Under the pieces are notes generated by a model. It had not been told where the DNA came from and did not search any database. It saw only the letters and a list, made by a program, of their open reading frames with translations. A DNA stretch of 64,000 bases from Naematelia aurantialba. Lineage: Eukaryota > Basidiomycota > Tremellomycetes > Tremellales > Naemateliaceae. Position numbers and translations under genes: made by a program. Of this stretch, positions 1 to 11,539 are shown in pieces (position 1 is the stretch's first letter; each line of letters begins with the position of its first letter). The stretch is taken from positions 1,426,001 to 1,490,000 of the forward strand of contig JAKFAO010000008.1 of the NCBI GenBank assembly GCA_021527695.1. The letters are read 5' to 3'.

Positions 1-1857
1 AGCAGAAACCGCCGAAACACCGAGAAGCAGAAAGCGAGAAAACAAGGCATAATACAGACAACCAGGAACACTCCAACTGACCTCGAGGCTCTCGTAAAAG
101 TCACCGACCTCACACAACGCATTCAAGAATTCGTTCATCCTCGCCTTGTTGCTCTCGACAAACGGGTTCAGGGACATCATGTACTGCTCCTTGGCATAAG
201 AAGGCTTGTTTGCCAGGTTCTGCAGCATCTTTGCGATCTAATCCTCATATCAGTACGGACTCACACGCTCTGATGCCAAATCATTAGCTCACCAAGGTCA
301 GGGTCCGCCGTGGGTGTTTTGCAGGAACTCCGTCGACGAGCATGTACGCTTGCGGCGTCACTACTGCTGGATTGATGAATCGCAGAAAGAAGAAGCCGCC
401 GATGAGCGAGCAGATGGAGGCGTCGCTCGCGTCGGGGTACTTGCGCTGGTGGTGTCAGATCGACAGAGGGAGATGACTGCCGAAAGATAACAAATGAGAC
501 TCACCCGCGTCAGGCTCCGAATCTGCTTACAGATCCACCGGATCCCATACGGCACACTCTCCATGCTCTCAATGATCGTCGCCAGAAAAGTGTTCGCAAT
601 CTCCATGAGCATAGTCAGACGCGGCACGATGATGGCCTGGACATCGGCGTTGGCGGCTGCTACTTCTGGTGCCACGCCGCGGGGTAACGACGTGGGGAGG
701 GTGCCGGTATCTTCTTCGATCTGGGCGATCATCTGTTCGTACACCTACAACGACCCCGTCAGCCCTTATCAGAAGGAGATGCTTTGCCAGAGCGGAGAGA
801 TGAGAGACGCAGGTGCAATTCTAATGGAGTTTGAGGCACAGGTACAGATAGAGGTTTGCAAGATAGGAGATTGGGAACGGCCTGACCCACCTTGAGAGGA
901 TTGATCTCGAGATTCAGATCCTTGTGCTCGATCAGACTATTAATCCGGTCCGCCAACACAGACTTGAGGTAGCTCTGTCCCGGGCCACGACGGGTATAGG
1001 TCGTCATCATCCGCGAGACGGGGGTGTTGGCGCGGAGGAGAGAGCCGAATTCGGTGGTGGTCTCGAATTGCGCCGACAGGACGCTCTGGGGAAGGCAGGC
1101 GCAGACCAGCAAGTCATAGATCATCGAGAATTGTCGTGGCCGGGTATAGAGTGCGGGTGCAGTCGGGACGTGAGGTAATGTGTAGGACGAAGAGGAGATT
1201 GCCAGCGACGCAATGGCGCAGTGTGCAGAGCGGCAGGGCGATACAGGGAACCTAGGGTCAGCGGCGTCGCGTTCTAGGCATCAGTCTCCGACTCACCTGG
1301 AACATGGTGAGCAGCAGATGCTCCTCGCGCTGCTCGTATTGGTTCCCGTAGAGCGTAAACATGACCGTCTGCAACAGAGTGTCGATCTCTGCGAGACTGA
1401 CCAGCCTGCACAGACTGGCCACATGCCGCGGCTCGCTCTGCAGCAGGAAGAAGAGATTCGCATACTGCCCCATCCTCTTCTCGTCGGGAAACAGCGCGGC
1501 GTCCTCGTCGACCTCGTCGAGCGTTTCAGCCACTTCGCGCTTCTCGTCCGCTGCCATCCGGTTCTGGATGAGCAGCGCGATGCGCGAGTCGAGGTATCGC
1601 ACGTCGCGCTCGAGCACAAAGTTCTTCTTGCTCTGCGCGGAGATGCGCGCCTTCAGGTCGCGCAGCCGCTTTTGCGCGCGCGCCAGGTCGTCTTCCACCT
1701 CCACGTCCTGCTCCGCCGCGAGCGAGTACATGGCGTTGACAGAGTAGCGGTTGGTCATCCGGTTGGTCACGCGGCGGTTCGACGACGACGTCGGCGAGTG
1801 CACCGACGCGGAAGGCGACGGGACAGACCCGTGAGACGGCGGCATCGCGGCTGCCAT
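1..1857 (-). CDS. Ras GTPase-activating protein, Gap1/Sar1-like (5' part; runs off the left edge)
   Basis: The protein stimulates GTP hydrolysis by Ras. It starts at the ATG at 1857-1855. The first exon (1857-1297) encodes a Ser-rich N-terminus, a coiled-coil-like stretch and the start of the RasGAP fold. Later exons fit 1085-891, 744-505, 445-293 and 237-82, all with GTGAGT-type donors and a CTGAC branch point before AG. The second exon carries LLRANTPVSRMMTTYTRRGP, a signature of the IQGAP/Gap1-type RasGAP. The fourth and fifth carry FFFLRFINPAVVTP followed by AKMLQNLANK, the conserved RasGAP C-terminal core. Positions 1-81 are intron, so the C-terminal domain lies outside the window. The intron between 1296 and 1086 is long (211 nt) and could hide another small exon. 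The family call is firm; orthology to yeast-type Gap1 rather than another RasGAP is inferred. Confidence 0.9.
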
Positions 1858-2801
1858 GTCGGGTGCGGCTGGGGAGCACGCGCGTGCGGCGGGTCGTCAA
1901 GGCGGGGCAGAATCGGCGGACAGCGCACAGCGGACAAAGCACAACGCAGAACGCACAAAGATGACGGATGGCGGATAGAGAGGCAGTAAGAGCGAGGACA
2001 CAGGCGAGTATGAGCGGGGCGGTATGGGGGGTGGTATGCAGCAGCGCAGACTCTGAGAGTGAGACGGGTGTCTGAACGGTATCCCAGTCGATCCTTTCTT
2101 CTCTTCCTTTCCCCTGACGCCTGTGCAGACAGAACTGGTGTTGATGCGGGTTGGATCTTGGGTTCGTGTGTGTCCCAGTCGCGCAGCCAGCAGTCGTACG
2201 GCGAGGTCCCTCGTCACTGCACGGCCAGTCTCACCTCGCACTCGTTCTCGTTTCCGATCAATTCCCAAGCTCAAAGCCCAAAGCTCAAAGCTCCCGCACG
2301 TTACCCGCCTATGCGGATGATCAATAACGTGAGTCGGGGGGTGAAAGACGGTGTTGGTGTCGGTCTCGAGTCGCTCGCTGTCGCTACAGACAAACCTCAC
2401 GATGATAGCCCGTGGTGTGCTGGCCGTTGCTGGATCCAAGATCTGCGTGTATAGACTGCAAGAGATGCCAAAAAAGAACAGAGCTCGTCTCTGTCAACGA
2501 GTCAAAACTATCACAGTCGAGTTTCATCCGGGCAGCTCGGTTCCTTTCCCCCTCCCAAACCAGTCGATTCCCCCAATGGGGCAATTCTCAGCTGAATGCG
2601 AAACAGCGGGTGCCACCAACCGCCTGTTGGGGGAATGGCCATAGGACGGTATGCATGATACGTACTCCGACAGAGCAAATTACAGACTCCATAAAGTGTG
2701 ATTCCAGTATAATAGAAAACTATGGACAATCGTGGCGGATCGCTCCAGGCAGTCGAAAGAGAAGAACGCGTTGGGACGAGGTCGGGTCAACGAAAGCCCT
2801 A
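1858..2801. other. Intergenic region between RasGAP start and TMA7 end
   Basis: Both flanking genes are on the minus strand, so this holds the RasGAP promoter (near 1858) and the TMA7 3' region. A short direct repeat of AAGCTCAAAGC units sits at about 2266-2292. I see no ORF with family similarity or a splice pattern in it. Confidence 0.5.
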
Positions 2802-3893
2802 CTACTTCTTCCCAGACCTATGACATGTGAGCAAGACGAGCGGCAAAGGAGAACCAGACATACTTCTTGATACCAGTGCCGCCCATGGGTCCCTTCTGCG
2901 CAGCTGGAGAACGTCAGCCAGATTTCGGCTGCATTGTTCCATGCCATGGCATCATCTGGCTGCGTGGCATGGCGATATGCGGCAACCATCACGGCGCTGA
3001 TAGAGTGACGCAGCTGCAAGCGATTGGGATGATGCCAGGCAAGAAACAAGGCACCACACAGTAACACGCACCCTTCTCAGCGAGAGCCTTCTTCTCGGCA
3101 GCTTCCCTCTTCCTACGCGGGGTCAGATTGTTCGATATACGAGTTGCAGGGCCATTCCAGCGAGAGGAACAGGAAATTCGAAGCGATTCGCTTCGTGGCT
3201 TAGCCGGGAGAGATACTCACAGCTTCTCCTTCAAGGCCAGATCGTCCTCGTCGAGATCTGCCTTTGGCTTCTTTGGTGCCTGTGCAGCGAGGGGCGATTC
3301 GGGTGGGCGGCCGGGAGGTGAGGAATGCAGGGGGGTGGTGGAGGGGTTGGGGGGGGGTTGGGGGGGAGCGAGAACGATTGGGAGGAAGTGGAAGAGGAAG
3401 AGGAAGAGGAAGAGGGACGAGAGAAAGACACGGGAGAAAGAGAACGAAGCGGAGAAACACGGTCAGCTCAATACCATGCTGTCGCGTAGAAACTCACCCT
3501 GAGCGGCTTGGCTAAAGTACGAGCCATGTCAGGTTCTGGACGATGGGATGCCGGGATGCACGGAATGCACGCGATGCACGCGATGCACGGCAAGCACGGC
3601 GTGTGATGGATGGGTAGGAGCAGAGGCGGGAAGGTGAGGCAAGTAAGGGAGTAGGTAGGCGAGGGGCAGGAGCGGCGACGAATGGAGAAGGAAGAGCAAG
3701 AGCAAGAGGTGAGGGATGGAGGAGGAGGAGGATGAAGAGGAAGAGGAAGAAGAAGAAGAAGGAAGGAGGCAGACGAACCTTTACCCCCTGCAGATGCATC
3801 AGCAAACAAAAAGCGTCGACTGTTCAGGGACAAGCTTGCAAAGGAGGGGAGACGAGACAAAGGGAGGGAGGGCGTACCTTGTCTGCCAGCCAT
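2802..3893 (-). CDS. TMA7: Translation machinery-associated protein 7 (TMA7), 64 aa in seven exons
   Basis: TMA7 is a small, very basic ribosome-associated protein conserved from yeast to man. The spliced frame is exactly 64 aa, the length of yeast TMA7 as I recall it. Exons are 3893-3878 (16 nt), 3787-3779 (9 nt), 3511-3498 (14 nt), 3279-3221 (59 nt), 3112-3072 (41 nt), 2903-2864 (40 nt) and 2817-2802 (16 nt). They read MAGRQGGKAKPLR, then an Asp/Glu-rich middle (KADLDEDDLALKEKL), a Lys/Ala helix, and the invariant tail PMGGTGIKKSGKK followed by TAG. The second exon is only GGGGTAAAG yet restores the conserved QGGK motif. All donors are GT and all acceptors AG. Introns make up more than 80% of the gene, and the first three are CT-rich in the sense strand. 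I chose the start because MAGRQGGK matches the family N-terminus. Confidence 0.95.
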
Positions 3894-4447
3894 GTTGGAT
3901 TCCTTTGACCGTCAGCGAGTGGCGCCTCTGTCGTTTGTCTTTGTCTTTGTCTTTGTCTTTGTCTCTTCTCGATTTGAGAGTGGCTGCGTGGAGACTCACG
4001 TTATGGGATGTTATGGACGTACGGGAGGTCTGGCTGTTGATTCTCATACCTACCGCGAGGATTTGCAGGCACCAGAAAGGCAGCTTTCCCACGGTGCTGC
4101 TCTGCGCGGACCTGCACACGAATACGAAAGGTCAAGTGTACAGTAGAGTGACGAGTGAACGACAGCACCAAGTGGCACAAGCACATTGTGTGCCAAGCAC
4201 GTTGTGCGCACCATACAAGCTGTGTAGAAAAGCTTGTTAGGAAGTTGGTAAGAGCAATGGTGGATCAAGACAAGACATGTGCCCGAGGGCCAGGGCAAGA
4301 GTCCGCTGCATGGCGCAGGTATTATATATATACTGGTTCCGATTCCTTCTACGTTCTTCCTGGACAATTTCTTCCTGGACAATTTTTCTTCCGAGGCAAC
4401 GCGAACCTCGGCCCGACACGCCAGCCGAGACCCACGTTCCTCGCAGA
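3894..4447. other. Intergenic region upstream of TMA7
   Basis: This stretch carries the TMA7 promoter and the copper amine oxidase 3' end. Next to the TMA7 start is a run of TTTGTC hexamers on the plus strand (about 3929-3963). A duplicated CTTCCTGGACAATTT unit lies at about 4356-4386. No coding signal is seen. Confidence 0.5.
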
Positions 4448-7400
4448 CTACACAATCGACTCGGCTACGCCACGTCAGCGCTGTCCTCGTACCTCGTCTC
4501 AATGTTGCATCTTCGATCGGCGACTCACTGTCGTTGTATGGATTTTGAGCTGCAGGGCATCAGCACCCGTCTACTGAGCTTGCAGGACGGAAGGGACTCA
4601 CGGTCGTACGGGAACTTGCGCACGTCTACGTCGCCCGTGTATGTCCACGGGTCCCAGGCGACCTGGGCCTAGGCCACGTCAGCATGAATGTCATCTGCGC
4701 GCGGACGATCCAAGCTATCCAAGCTATCCAAGCTATTCAAGCTATCCAAGCTATCCAAGCTATCCAAGCTATCACAGCGATCCAAGCGATCCGAACGACT
4801 CGGGAGAGCGACTAGGGCAGCCCAGTCGGGAGCACAAGCCGTTCACACTGCCTTGTTTGGAGCATGTGTTCTTCAAATTCAAGTAATCAGAACGGCACTC
4901 ACCAAGTCCACCTCCGCGGTGGCCTCTTGCGAGCCAAACGTGACCACGTCGGTCACGTTGTCGCTGTTGTAGTTGATGCGAATCATCTGCGTCGACTGGC
5001 GCGACGGGTCCGAGAGGAGGTAGTTGTGTGGCGTGATCATCATGCCTGCTTGGGCAGTGGTGAACACCGTCTGGAAGGTCAGCGTGCCGTGTACGATGCG
5101 TTGACGTGGACGTGTGGCTCGCGGGGCGTGGGGCGTTTGACGTGTGACGTGTGACGTGTGACGTGTGACGTGTGACGTGTGACGTGTGACGTGTGACGTG
5201 TGACGTTTGACAGTCGACGTGGGACGGTGATGTGTTACGTGGGCATGAGATGTATGAAATGGAGGCAGACCGACGAAGCAGCGACACTCACGTTGGGCAA
5301 ATCGCCCGTGTGCGGAACGTGGTGCATCCCCAAGTTGAAGTACACGACCAGATCCTCTTGGTACAGCGACTCGCCGTCGAAGAACGTCGCGAAATTGACC
5401 TGCTCGTCAGCCCACTCGCACCTCGCTACTCCACCCATCCACTTCTCTCGCGGTCAGGCGGAGCGTGGGCGGATACTCACCAAGGGGCGCTCTGGGTCGT
5501 TTCGGTTCCACGCATTGGATGCCCTCAGCTCGGTGTCTTTCTGCGCGGCGTCAGCATTTCAGCCCGTACGGCAACCTGGCTCGAGGAGGCGCAAGAGGCG
5601 CAAGACGGGTGAGGACTTACCCGCTTGAGAACGTAGTATGCGTCCGTGGCGAAACCTGGTCAGGTCAGCTGGGCGTTTTTGACAAGGCCTCGACTGCGGA
5701 TTTCCCATAGTCCCGCACTTCCGTCCTCCCGCTGAGGCGTAATAGAAGAATACGGAGACAGTGCACTTCTGTTTTCCCACGACAGGGGTTGCGATAGCAG
5801 AATGTGGCGGCAGGAGCGGATGGGGTGGTAAGGATGTCTCAAGTGAAGAACACCCACTCTGCGAGTTGAAGAGGTTGCTCGAGTTCTGGATGGTGAGGTA
5901 CATGCCGCCGCCCTTTGACGGCATGATCTTGTATCCCCTTTCTTCGCCATTGGCGTTGAGCTCGTCTTTGTTTACAACGAGGACCTGTTCTTGGGAGTTT
6001 GCGGACCACCTCTGGGAGAGTGTCAGCGTGCCAAGTAGGGAAGCCGGGCCCAACGAGGCTACGAGTAGAGGAAGAGTAACGGGAGAAGGGGAGAAGACCA
6101 CGAGGCAGAGACAAGGAGCGAGAGAGACAAGGAGCGAGAGAGACAAGGAGCGAGAGAGACAAGGCGCAGAGAGAGAGAGACACCGGAGGAGAGAGGAAGA
6201 AGACCACAGAGACCACGAGGCAGAGAGAAAGCGCGAGAGAGACCCGGCGCAGAGAAAAAGACCCACCATCTTCCCCTGGTCTTCCGACAGGATATCGCTG
6301 CGGTTCACATGCATCGTATGCCGCGGCGTCGGGTTCCACTTGTACTGCACCGTGACCGGCTCGACCGTGTGCTTGACCATGGTGTTGCTCGTGCCGAGGA
6401 TATCCAGGTCCGCCTTGAAGTTGAGTGCGTGGTCGTGCATGCTGCCCGAGAGGCTGTCGTGGATCTTGTATCCGTAGTCCGTGTTGTTGGCGTAATATGC
6501 CGCCTGGATGTAGCCGGACGCTCGGACGGTGATCTCGATGGTGCCGTCGAGATCTAAACCAATCAGCATCGATCGTCACGGGAGTCGGACAACGTACAGA
6601 AGTTGTAGTCAAAGTCGTAGTCGTAGCTGAAACCTGATCAGCGCCAGCTCCCAGAGACTGTAAGCGATGCGAGGGCTGCGCGGCGCCCGTCTAGAAGCCG
6701 ACTCACTTGCCGACGGTAGACACGCTCCGCACAGTCAGGGCCACGTTCTTCGTCGCCGAGAGGTACTCGTCCGTGCTGTGGCGCTGCATGAGGTAGTTCT
6801 GGTCCGCCTCGAACACGGCAATCCCGCATCGATGCGACTGTGCGGATCAGCACGGCGAACGCAGATCGGAATGGGGAGTGCCTGTGCGAGTCGACTCGGG
6901 AACGATGGAGTGACAGCAGCGAGTGGAGTCGGGAATGGGATGGAGTGACATCAGCGAGTCGACCCGGGGATGGGATAGAGAGCAGCAGCCAGTCGACTCG
7001 GGAATGGGATTGAGTGCAAGTGCAAATTCGTGTCAAGTGGGAGGAGCGCAGAAGCGACAAAACGGCGTAGCACTCACCACCGAGATCTCTGCGGCGTGGA
7101 AGCTCGAATTGATGCAGTACGCATAGTCGGGAATGTCGAACCCGGGGATGAGGGAGAAGGCATATGGGCCGAAACCGTAGTAGGTGTCTTGCAGAGTCAG
7201 CTTAGCAGGAGAGCAGTAGAGCAGTCGAGCAGTAGACAGAGCGGGAGAGAGCCGTGCAGAAAGACTGAGCAGGGCAGAAGAGCCGGAGATGAACAAGACT
7301 CACCGAGGTACCCAGTCCCAGACTGCACGGGATCATTACCTGGCCTCGTGAGCACGACCCGACCCTGCCAACGGACGACTGACCAGCATAGTGCGCAATG

Positions 7401-8992
7401 GCCTCTTGCAGCCCCAGTTCGTACAGGACTCGGTCGCCCTTGTACTTGATGTCGTACAGTCGCATCCCGGTGTCCCGGGTGAACCTGTAGGTCAGCGTCG
7501 ACTCCGAAATTCTGCAATGACATGTCCTCCCGCCACAGTGGAACCACAAGGGATCGAGAGGTATTCTGAGATTCAGCGGTCCGGACAACCTACGTGATGT
7601 AGAACGAAAAGTCCATCCACTCGACCCATTTCTGGTCCTCGTCGACCTTGAACCTTTGTCCCGCCGGCTGGACATTGACGGGCGGGCTCTCCGTCTCCAG
7701 CGGGAGCACCTCGCCCGTCTGGTCCGTCCCGATCCACGCGCCCGAGTACCCCGGAACGACCTTGACGAACCCCTCCGTCTTCCAGGCCGCGCGGAACTCG
7801 TCGATCGACGTGTAGTACTCGTCGGTGTACAGGATGCCCACGAGCGACCAGCCCGCGGAGTCGCGCCCGGTGATGTCGAACTTCATGTACAGCCCCTGCG
7901 GGAGGAGCGTCTCGCCGTCAAAGTTGAAGGTGCTGTTGCCCGTGTCGATGTCGTCTGGGTACCGCCAGAATTGCACCTGGGCTGAGGTTAGCGCAACGCA
8001 AGGCACAGCACACAGACAGCATGGCGGCATAGCACAACAATGCGGCACCATGCACAACCCCACCAGCAGCACAACCCCGCCGGCGCAGAGATCCGAGGGA
8101 GACGAAGACCAAGTCACGTACCCAATCGATCACCCGGTCACTCCCATCCTCGCCCGTCTCGTGCCACAGCGGATCGATACCCCAGATATCAAAGGTACCG
8201 TCAATATCGTCCGTGCTCTCAATCGTGACTACGAGACACATCTTAGCATGCCGTATGCAGAGCTTGGCTTGGATGGATCCAGAAAGCACGCCGCTCACCG
8301 TTCAAGAGGTCCGAGATGATGTCGCTCATGTTGAGTGCCGTGTCCAGGAAGAACGAGCTGCACGTCAGCGTCGCTTCTCGCGCTGCACCCTCTCCGGAAA
8401 ACAGATGCCGAGGGCATCCTTGTAGGGGAATGGTACGCGAGGATGGAGACGGGGCGACTCACTAGGTGTCGTCCATGTCGTACACCCTGATCTTTGCGTC
8501 CTTGGCCTGCGTGCCTGCGACGTTGGGGTAGTGACCCGTCTTGTCCGACGACGGCAGGGGCCCGACCACAAACTCCTGCACGTACGGCTCCTCGGTCGCT
8601 CCAAACTGGATGTGCGCGGTCGCCCACCGCTCCGGCCGCGTGCCGTTCCCATCCAGGTAGGCGAGCGCATCCTTCTTGGCCGGCGGGAGCACGTCGACCA
8701 CCAGGATCGTGTTGTCCCACACGCCGGCGTCGGCCACGGCCGTGAGGTTCAGATCCGTCTGGTTGTGCAGGTACGCGATGAGGTCGGCCGCCTCGTCGTT
8801 CGACAGGTACTTCCACAGGTTGTCTGCCGGCGCCGAGGTCGACGGCGCCGCTGCCGTCGTGTTGACGCTATTGGTCTGCCGACGAGAGAGCGGACGACGC
8901 CCGTTCGGCCGGACAGACGAGATCTTGGGCGACGGCAGCGCGAGCGCCGTGCCCACCAGCGCAGGCAGGGCAAGGAGCGGCAACAGCTTCAT
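4448..8992 (-). CDS. Secreted copper amine oxidase (topaquinone enzyme)
   Basis: The enzyme oxidatively deaminates primary amines to aldehydes, ammonia and H2O2. The N-terminus (MKLLPLLALPALVGTALALP) is a clear signal peptide, so it is probably exported. The first exon, 8992-8463, covers the signal peptide and the small N-terminal domain (LSNDEAADLIAYLHNQTDLN). More than ten further exons follow. The topaquinone motif N-Y-D is present in GNYDYDFDYNFYLDGTIE, but its Asn codon is split by an intron (AA|C, acceptor near 6628). HDHALNF near 6440 supplies the first two copper histidines and HHVPHTGDLPN near 5300 the third. The last exons are 4668-4602, 4549-4529 (21 nt) and 4464-4448 (17 nt), ending in TESIV-stop. 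Introns hold several minisatellites, and the longest (about 6012-6271) is a CT-rich tract in the sense strand. An AT-rich ATATTATAAT element lies about 125 nt upstream of the start. Middle exon borders are approximate. Confidence 0.93.
4707..4772. repeat. 9-bp minisatellite (ATCCAAGCT) in a copper amine oxidase intron
   Basis: About seven near-perfect head-to-tail copies of a 9-bp unit lie between the 4668 exon and the preceding exon. One copy carries a single change (ATTCAAGCT). Confidence 0.9.
5139..5208. repeat. 7-bp minisatellite (GACGTGT) in a copper amine oxidase intron
   Basis: About ten tandem copies of GACGTGT lie within an intron of the copper amine oxidase gene. Several imperfect copies precede them from about 5101. 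Confidence 0.9.
6105..6170. repeat. 16-bp purine-rich minisatellite (GAGAGAGACAAGGAGC) in the longest amine oxidase intron
   Basis: Three to four tandem copies are present, flanked by degenerate GA-rich copies up to about 6260. On the sense (minus) strand of the host gene the tract is pyrimidine-rich. Confidence 0.85.
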
Positions 8993-9649
8993 CGTTTCGT
9001 CTCTCCTCGTTCTTGCGTGGTTTCAGCCGGCTGCTGCAGAATAGAGTCTGTCACCGACGGGGCGATGATCAGCGAGATGCGATCTTTCCGCACATGAAAA
9101 GCCAAGGCAAGGGGTATTATAATATGCCTCGTTCCGATCAGCGACAACCCCAATCCGTCGATTCGGGAAAGCCTATCGGCAGAGCTTTATCTCGCCAAGT
9201 CGGGGGCTTGGATTATCCAATCAGCAGCTCGGTGCATGCTCAGCCTCCCTTGGGTTTTTGGGGTCGCAGATTAGGCTAAAGGGACACTGTCCCCTTGGGT
9301 ACCGGGTCCAGCAGCCACCCGGCAAGTGAATGACATGCATGCGAGGAGGGAGAGAGAGAGAAGGCCTCGGGGGGGGGGGGGTGAGTCCCCCCCTTATCTA
9401 CGGGAAGCCGGCGCCACATGCCACATGGTTCAGGGGGGCAGCGCCCGAACTAGACGGGATGTTCGTTTCGCTTATCAACGGCGGCCCAAACACCACTGCG
9501 CCCGCCGCAGCAGCCTTCTGAGAGCAGCATCCCCGGCGATCCATCGCAGCAGCCTTCCCGACGCTTGGGCCTCCTCATTCTTTAAACAAGGAGGGAAAGA
9601 TGCACTGGACAGATGATGCAACAAGCTACTACAAACGACGTAGCCGAGC
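8993..9649. other. Intergenic region upstream of the copper amine oxidase
   Basis: Contains an AT-rich TATA-like element at about 9113-9126 in the amine oxidase promoter. A short inverted repeat around 9278-9297 reads AAGGGACA..TGTCCCCTT. A run of 13 G at 9369-9381 is followed five bases later by a C run, which could fold into a G/C hairpin. No gene is seen. Confidence 0.5.
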
Positions 9650-11226
9650 TCAATCCAAGACCTGCCTGCGCGTGAGAAAGTCCAGGATCGCCGCGACGAC
9701 CAGCTCGTTCTTCTCGTGATGCACAGAGTGGTTCGCTTCGGGTACGACGAGCAGCTCTGACCCGGCCACGCCTTGATGTATGATATCTGACTGGCCTGTG
9801 TAATTGTCAGGCTCATCCCAGACTCATCCTTAGGCTCGACGTGGTGGTGCAACTGGCCATGAAGCTAGAGGGCCGTGCGCTGGATGGAGCTAGAGGACCG
9901 TGCTTACTTGGAGGACAGATCCAGTCTCTTGCGCCGACGATGATCAAGGTAGGCGCGGTGATCTCGCCCAGTCGCGAGCGGTAGTCAAAGTACTTTTCCT
10001 CTGGAGAGTATAGGGCATCTGTCTCGTCAGCAAGAGGGCGGGGTTCGAGGAGGGTTGGCAAGAGGACGGCGGGGGCTGTGGAGGGTTGGTAAGAGGACGC
10101 TGGGTTTGGTGGAGTGGGACGCACTATGTGATTCCGCGCGGTAGATGGTCCGCCGGGCCGACTCGAGCCCCTTGTCTGGATCGTACGGCCCCTCAGCATA
10201 CAGCGGCCCCAGCGCAAACATCACGAGACGCATTTCGTCGTCGTCCTTGAACGCGCCGAAGACTTTGCCGAGCATGGCGGCGCTGGCCATGGGGGCGCGG
10301 GCGAGGCGCTGTTGGAGGATCTCGAGCGCTTCTGCCTCGTCTGCGGGGTCAGCCGGCATAGGGGTTATTGCGCTTTGTATGTGGGCGGAATGAAGAATCA
10401 AAGCGGTCGTCGAGCAGGGAAGTCGGAAGATGTACGGAAGAAAGAAGAAGAAAGAAGGAGGAAGGAGGAAGGAAGGAGGGGGGAGGAGGAAGGAGGAAGG
10501 CGGAAGAAAGAAAGAAAGTAGAAGGAAGGGAGACAGCAAGATGAGCAGCACGACTCGGCCGTAGAATACAGTACCAGCACCTGAAAGTCGCAGGGAGGAA
10601 AGCGACTCACGCTCATGGGACGGCGCCGTGCCGCGCAAGACGAGCGCGCCCACTCTATCCGGATACGTGATCGCATACTGCTGCGCGAGGTAGCCTCCAA
10701 AGCTGCCGCCGCAGATGATCGCCCGGCCGTCGCTGACGAAGTGCCGGCGCAGCGCTTCCACGTCGTCGACGAGCTGGGCGAACGTGAATGGCGGAGTGAA
10801 GGACGAGCTGCCGTGCCCGCGCAAGTCGGGAGACAGGACCCGGCAGTGTGTGGACAGGGGGGCGTACGCGGAAAAGTCGGAGCTGTGCGAGCCTGAGCAT
10901 GTCAGCAGAGCTCGCTCCCTGAGTCCCGTCTTCCTGCGAGATCCTCTGAAGCTTGAACACGTGTGCGGAACGGTAGAGGCAGAGGAAGAGGCAGAGGCAG
11001 AGGCATTGATAAAGACATTGATAAACATTGATAAAGGCATTGATAAAGGCATTGAGAACGGTGTCGTCGGCCAGGTCGCGCACTCACCAAACCCCCGTCC
11101 TCCGTGGAGAGTGATGAACAGCGGTAGCGACGGGTCCCCAATCGTCCGATACGCCAGCCTGGCGCCGTTGATCTCGACAAAGCTCAGCGGGACGTCCAGC
11201 GCTGGCGTGGACGCAGACGGTGCCAT
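9650..11226 (-). CDS. Alpha/beta hydrolase (proline-iminopeptidase-like)
   Basis: An intracellular serine hydrolase of the alpha/beta fold; the substrate is unknown. It starts at the ATG at 11226 (MAPSASTPALDVPLSF). The first exon ends in the oxyanion-hole segment ITLHGGRGFG at about 11090. The next exon carries LSPDLRGHGSS and the nucleophile elbow GGSFGGY with the catalytic Ser. A third holds the cap region (EILQQRLARAPMASAAMLGK). A fourth gives the acid in IIVGARDWICPP. The last supplies the catalytic His in PEANHSVHHEKN and ends VLD-TGA at 9652-9650. No signal peptide is seen. Introns near 10360-10600 and 10900-11085 are long for this genome and full of simple repeats. HGGRGFG and GGSFGGY resemble prolyl aminopeptidases, but a general esterase or epoxide-hydrolase relative cannot be excluded. 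Confidence 0.88.
10437..10521. repeat. GAAGGAGG-type purine tract in an alpha/beta hydrolase intron
   Basis: About 85 bases of nearly pure A/G with recurring AAGAAAG and GGAGGAAGG words lie inside an intron of a minus-strand gene, so the transcript carries a CT tract. Confidence 0.8.
11003..11062. repeat. CATTGATAAAG(G) 10-12 bp tandem repeat in the first alpha/beta hydrolase intron
   Basis: Five imperfect copies of ATTGATAAA with 1-3 nt spacers lie between the first and second exon of the hydrolase gene. Confidence 0.8.
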
Positions 11227-11539
11227 TGGGATCGTCTGATAGCTCTCTTAACAGTCCGTCAATGCTTGCCTAGGTAGCGATTCTATAGCAGGGTGTCAAA
11301 GGCACGACGGTGACGCTGACGCTGATGCCGACTTGTCGAATATACTCACAATCACATCCTGCTCGACCTCGACACGTCCACAGAGCGCTCTGATGCCCAC
11401 ATTCCACTTCTCTCCCAGCATAGTCGGACACCGCCGACAGCCCGTGCACCAATCACTGTACAGACGTACATCCGTGCTGTGTGCAATACCACACTCAAGA
11501 TCCCATGTAAATGCATACATTGCTCTAAACTCGTGTGGT
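11227..11539. other. Intergenic region between alpha/beta hydrolase start and 5-oxoprolinase end
   Basis: Holds the hydrolase promoter and the 5-oxoprolinase 3' UTR. No further feature is seen. Confidence 0.5.

Noticed and set aside
1213..1989. Long plus-strand ORF (258 codons) opposite the RasGAP gene
   Set aside because: Arg/His/Val-rich translation with no family similarity. It is the antisense of the conserved RasGAP exon and is explained by high GC content.
9369..9381. Poly-G run as part of a gene or quadruplex element
   Set aside because: A single homopolymer run is compatible with slippage or a sequencing weak spot; no second G-tract set supports a defined quadruplex.
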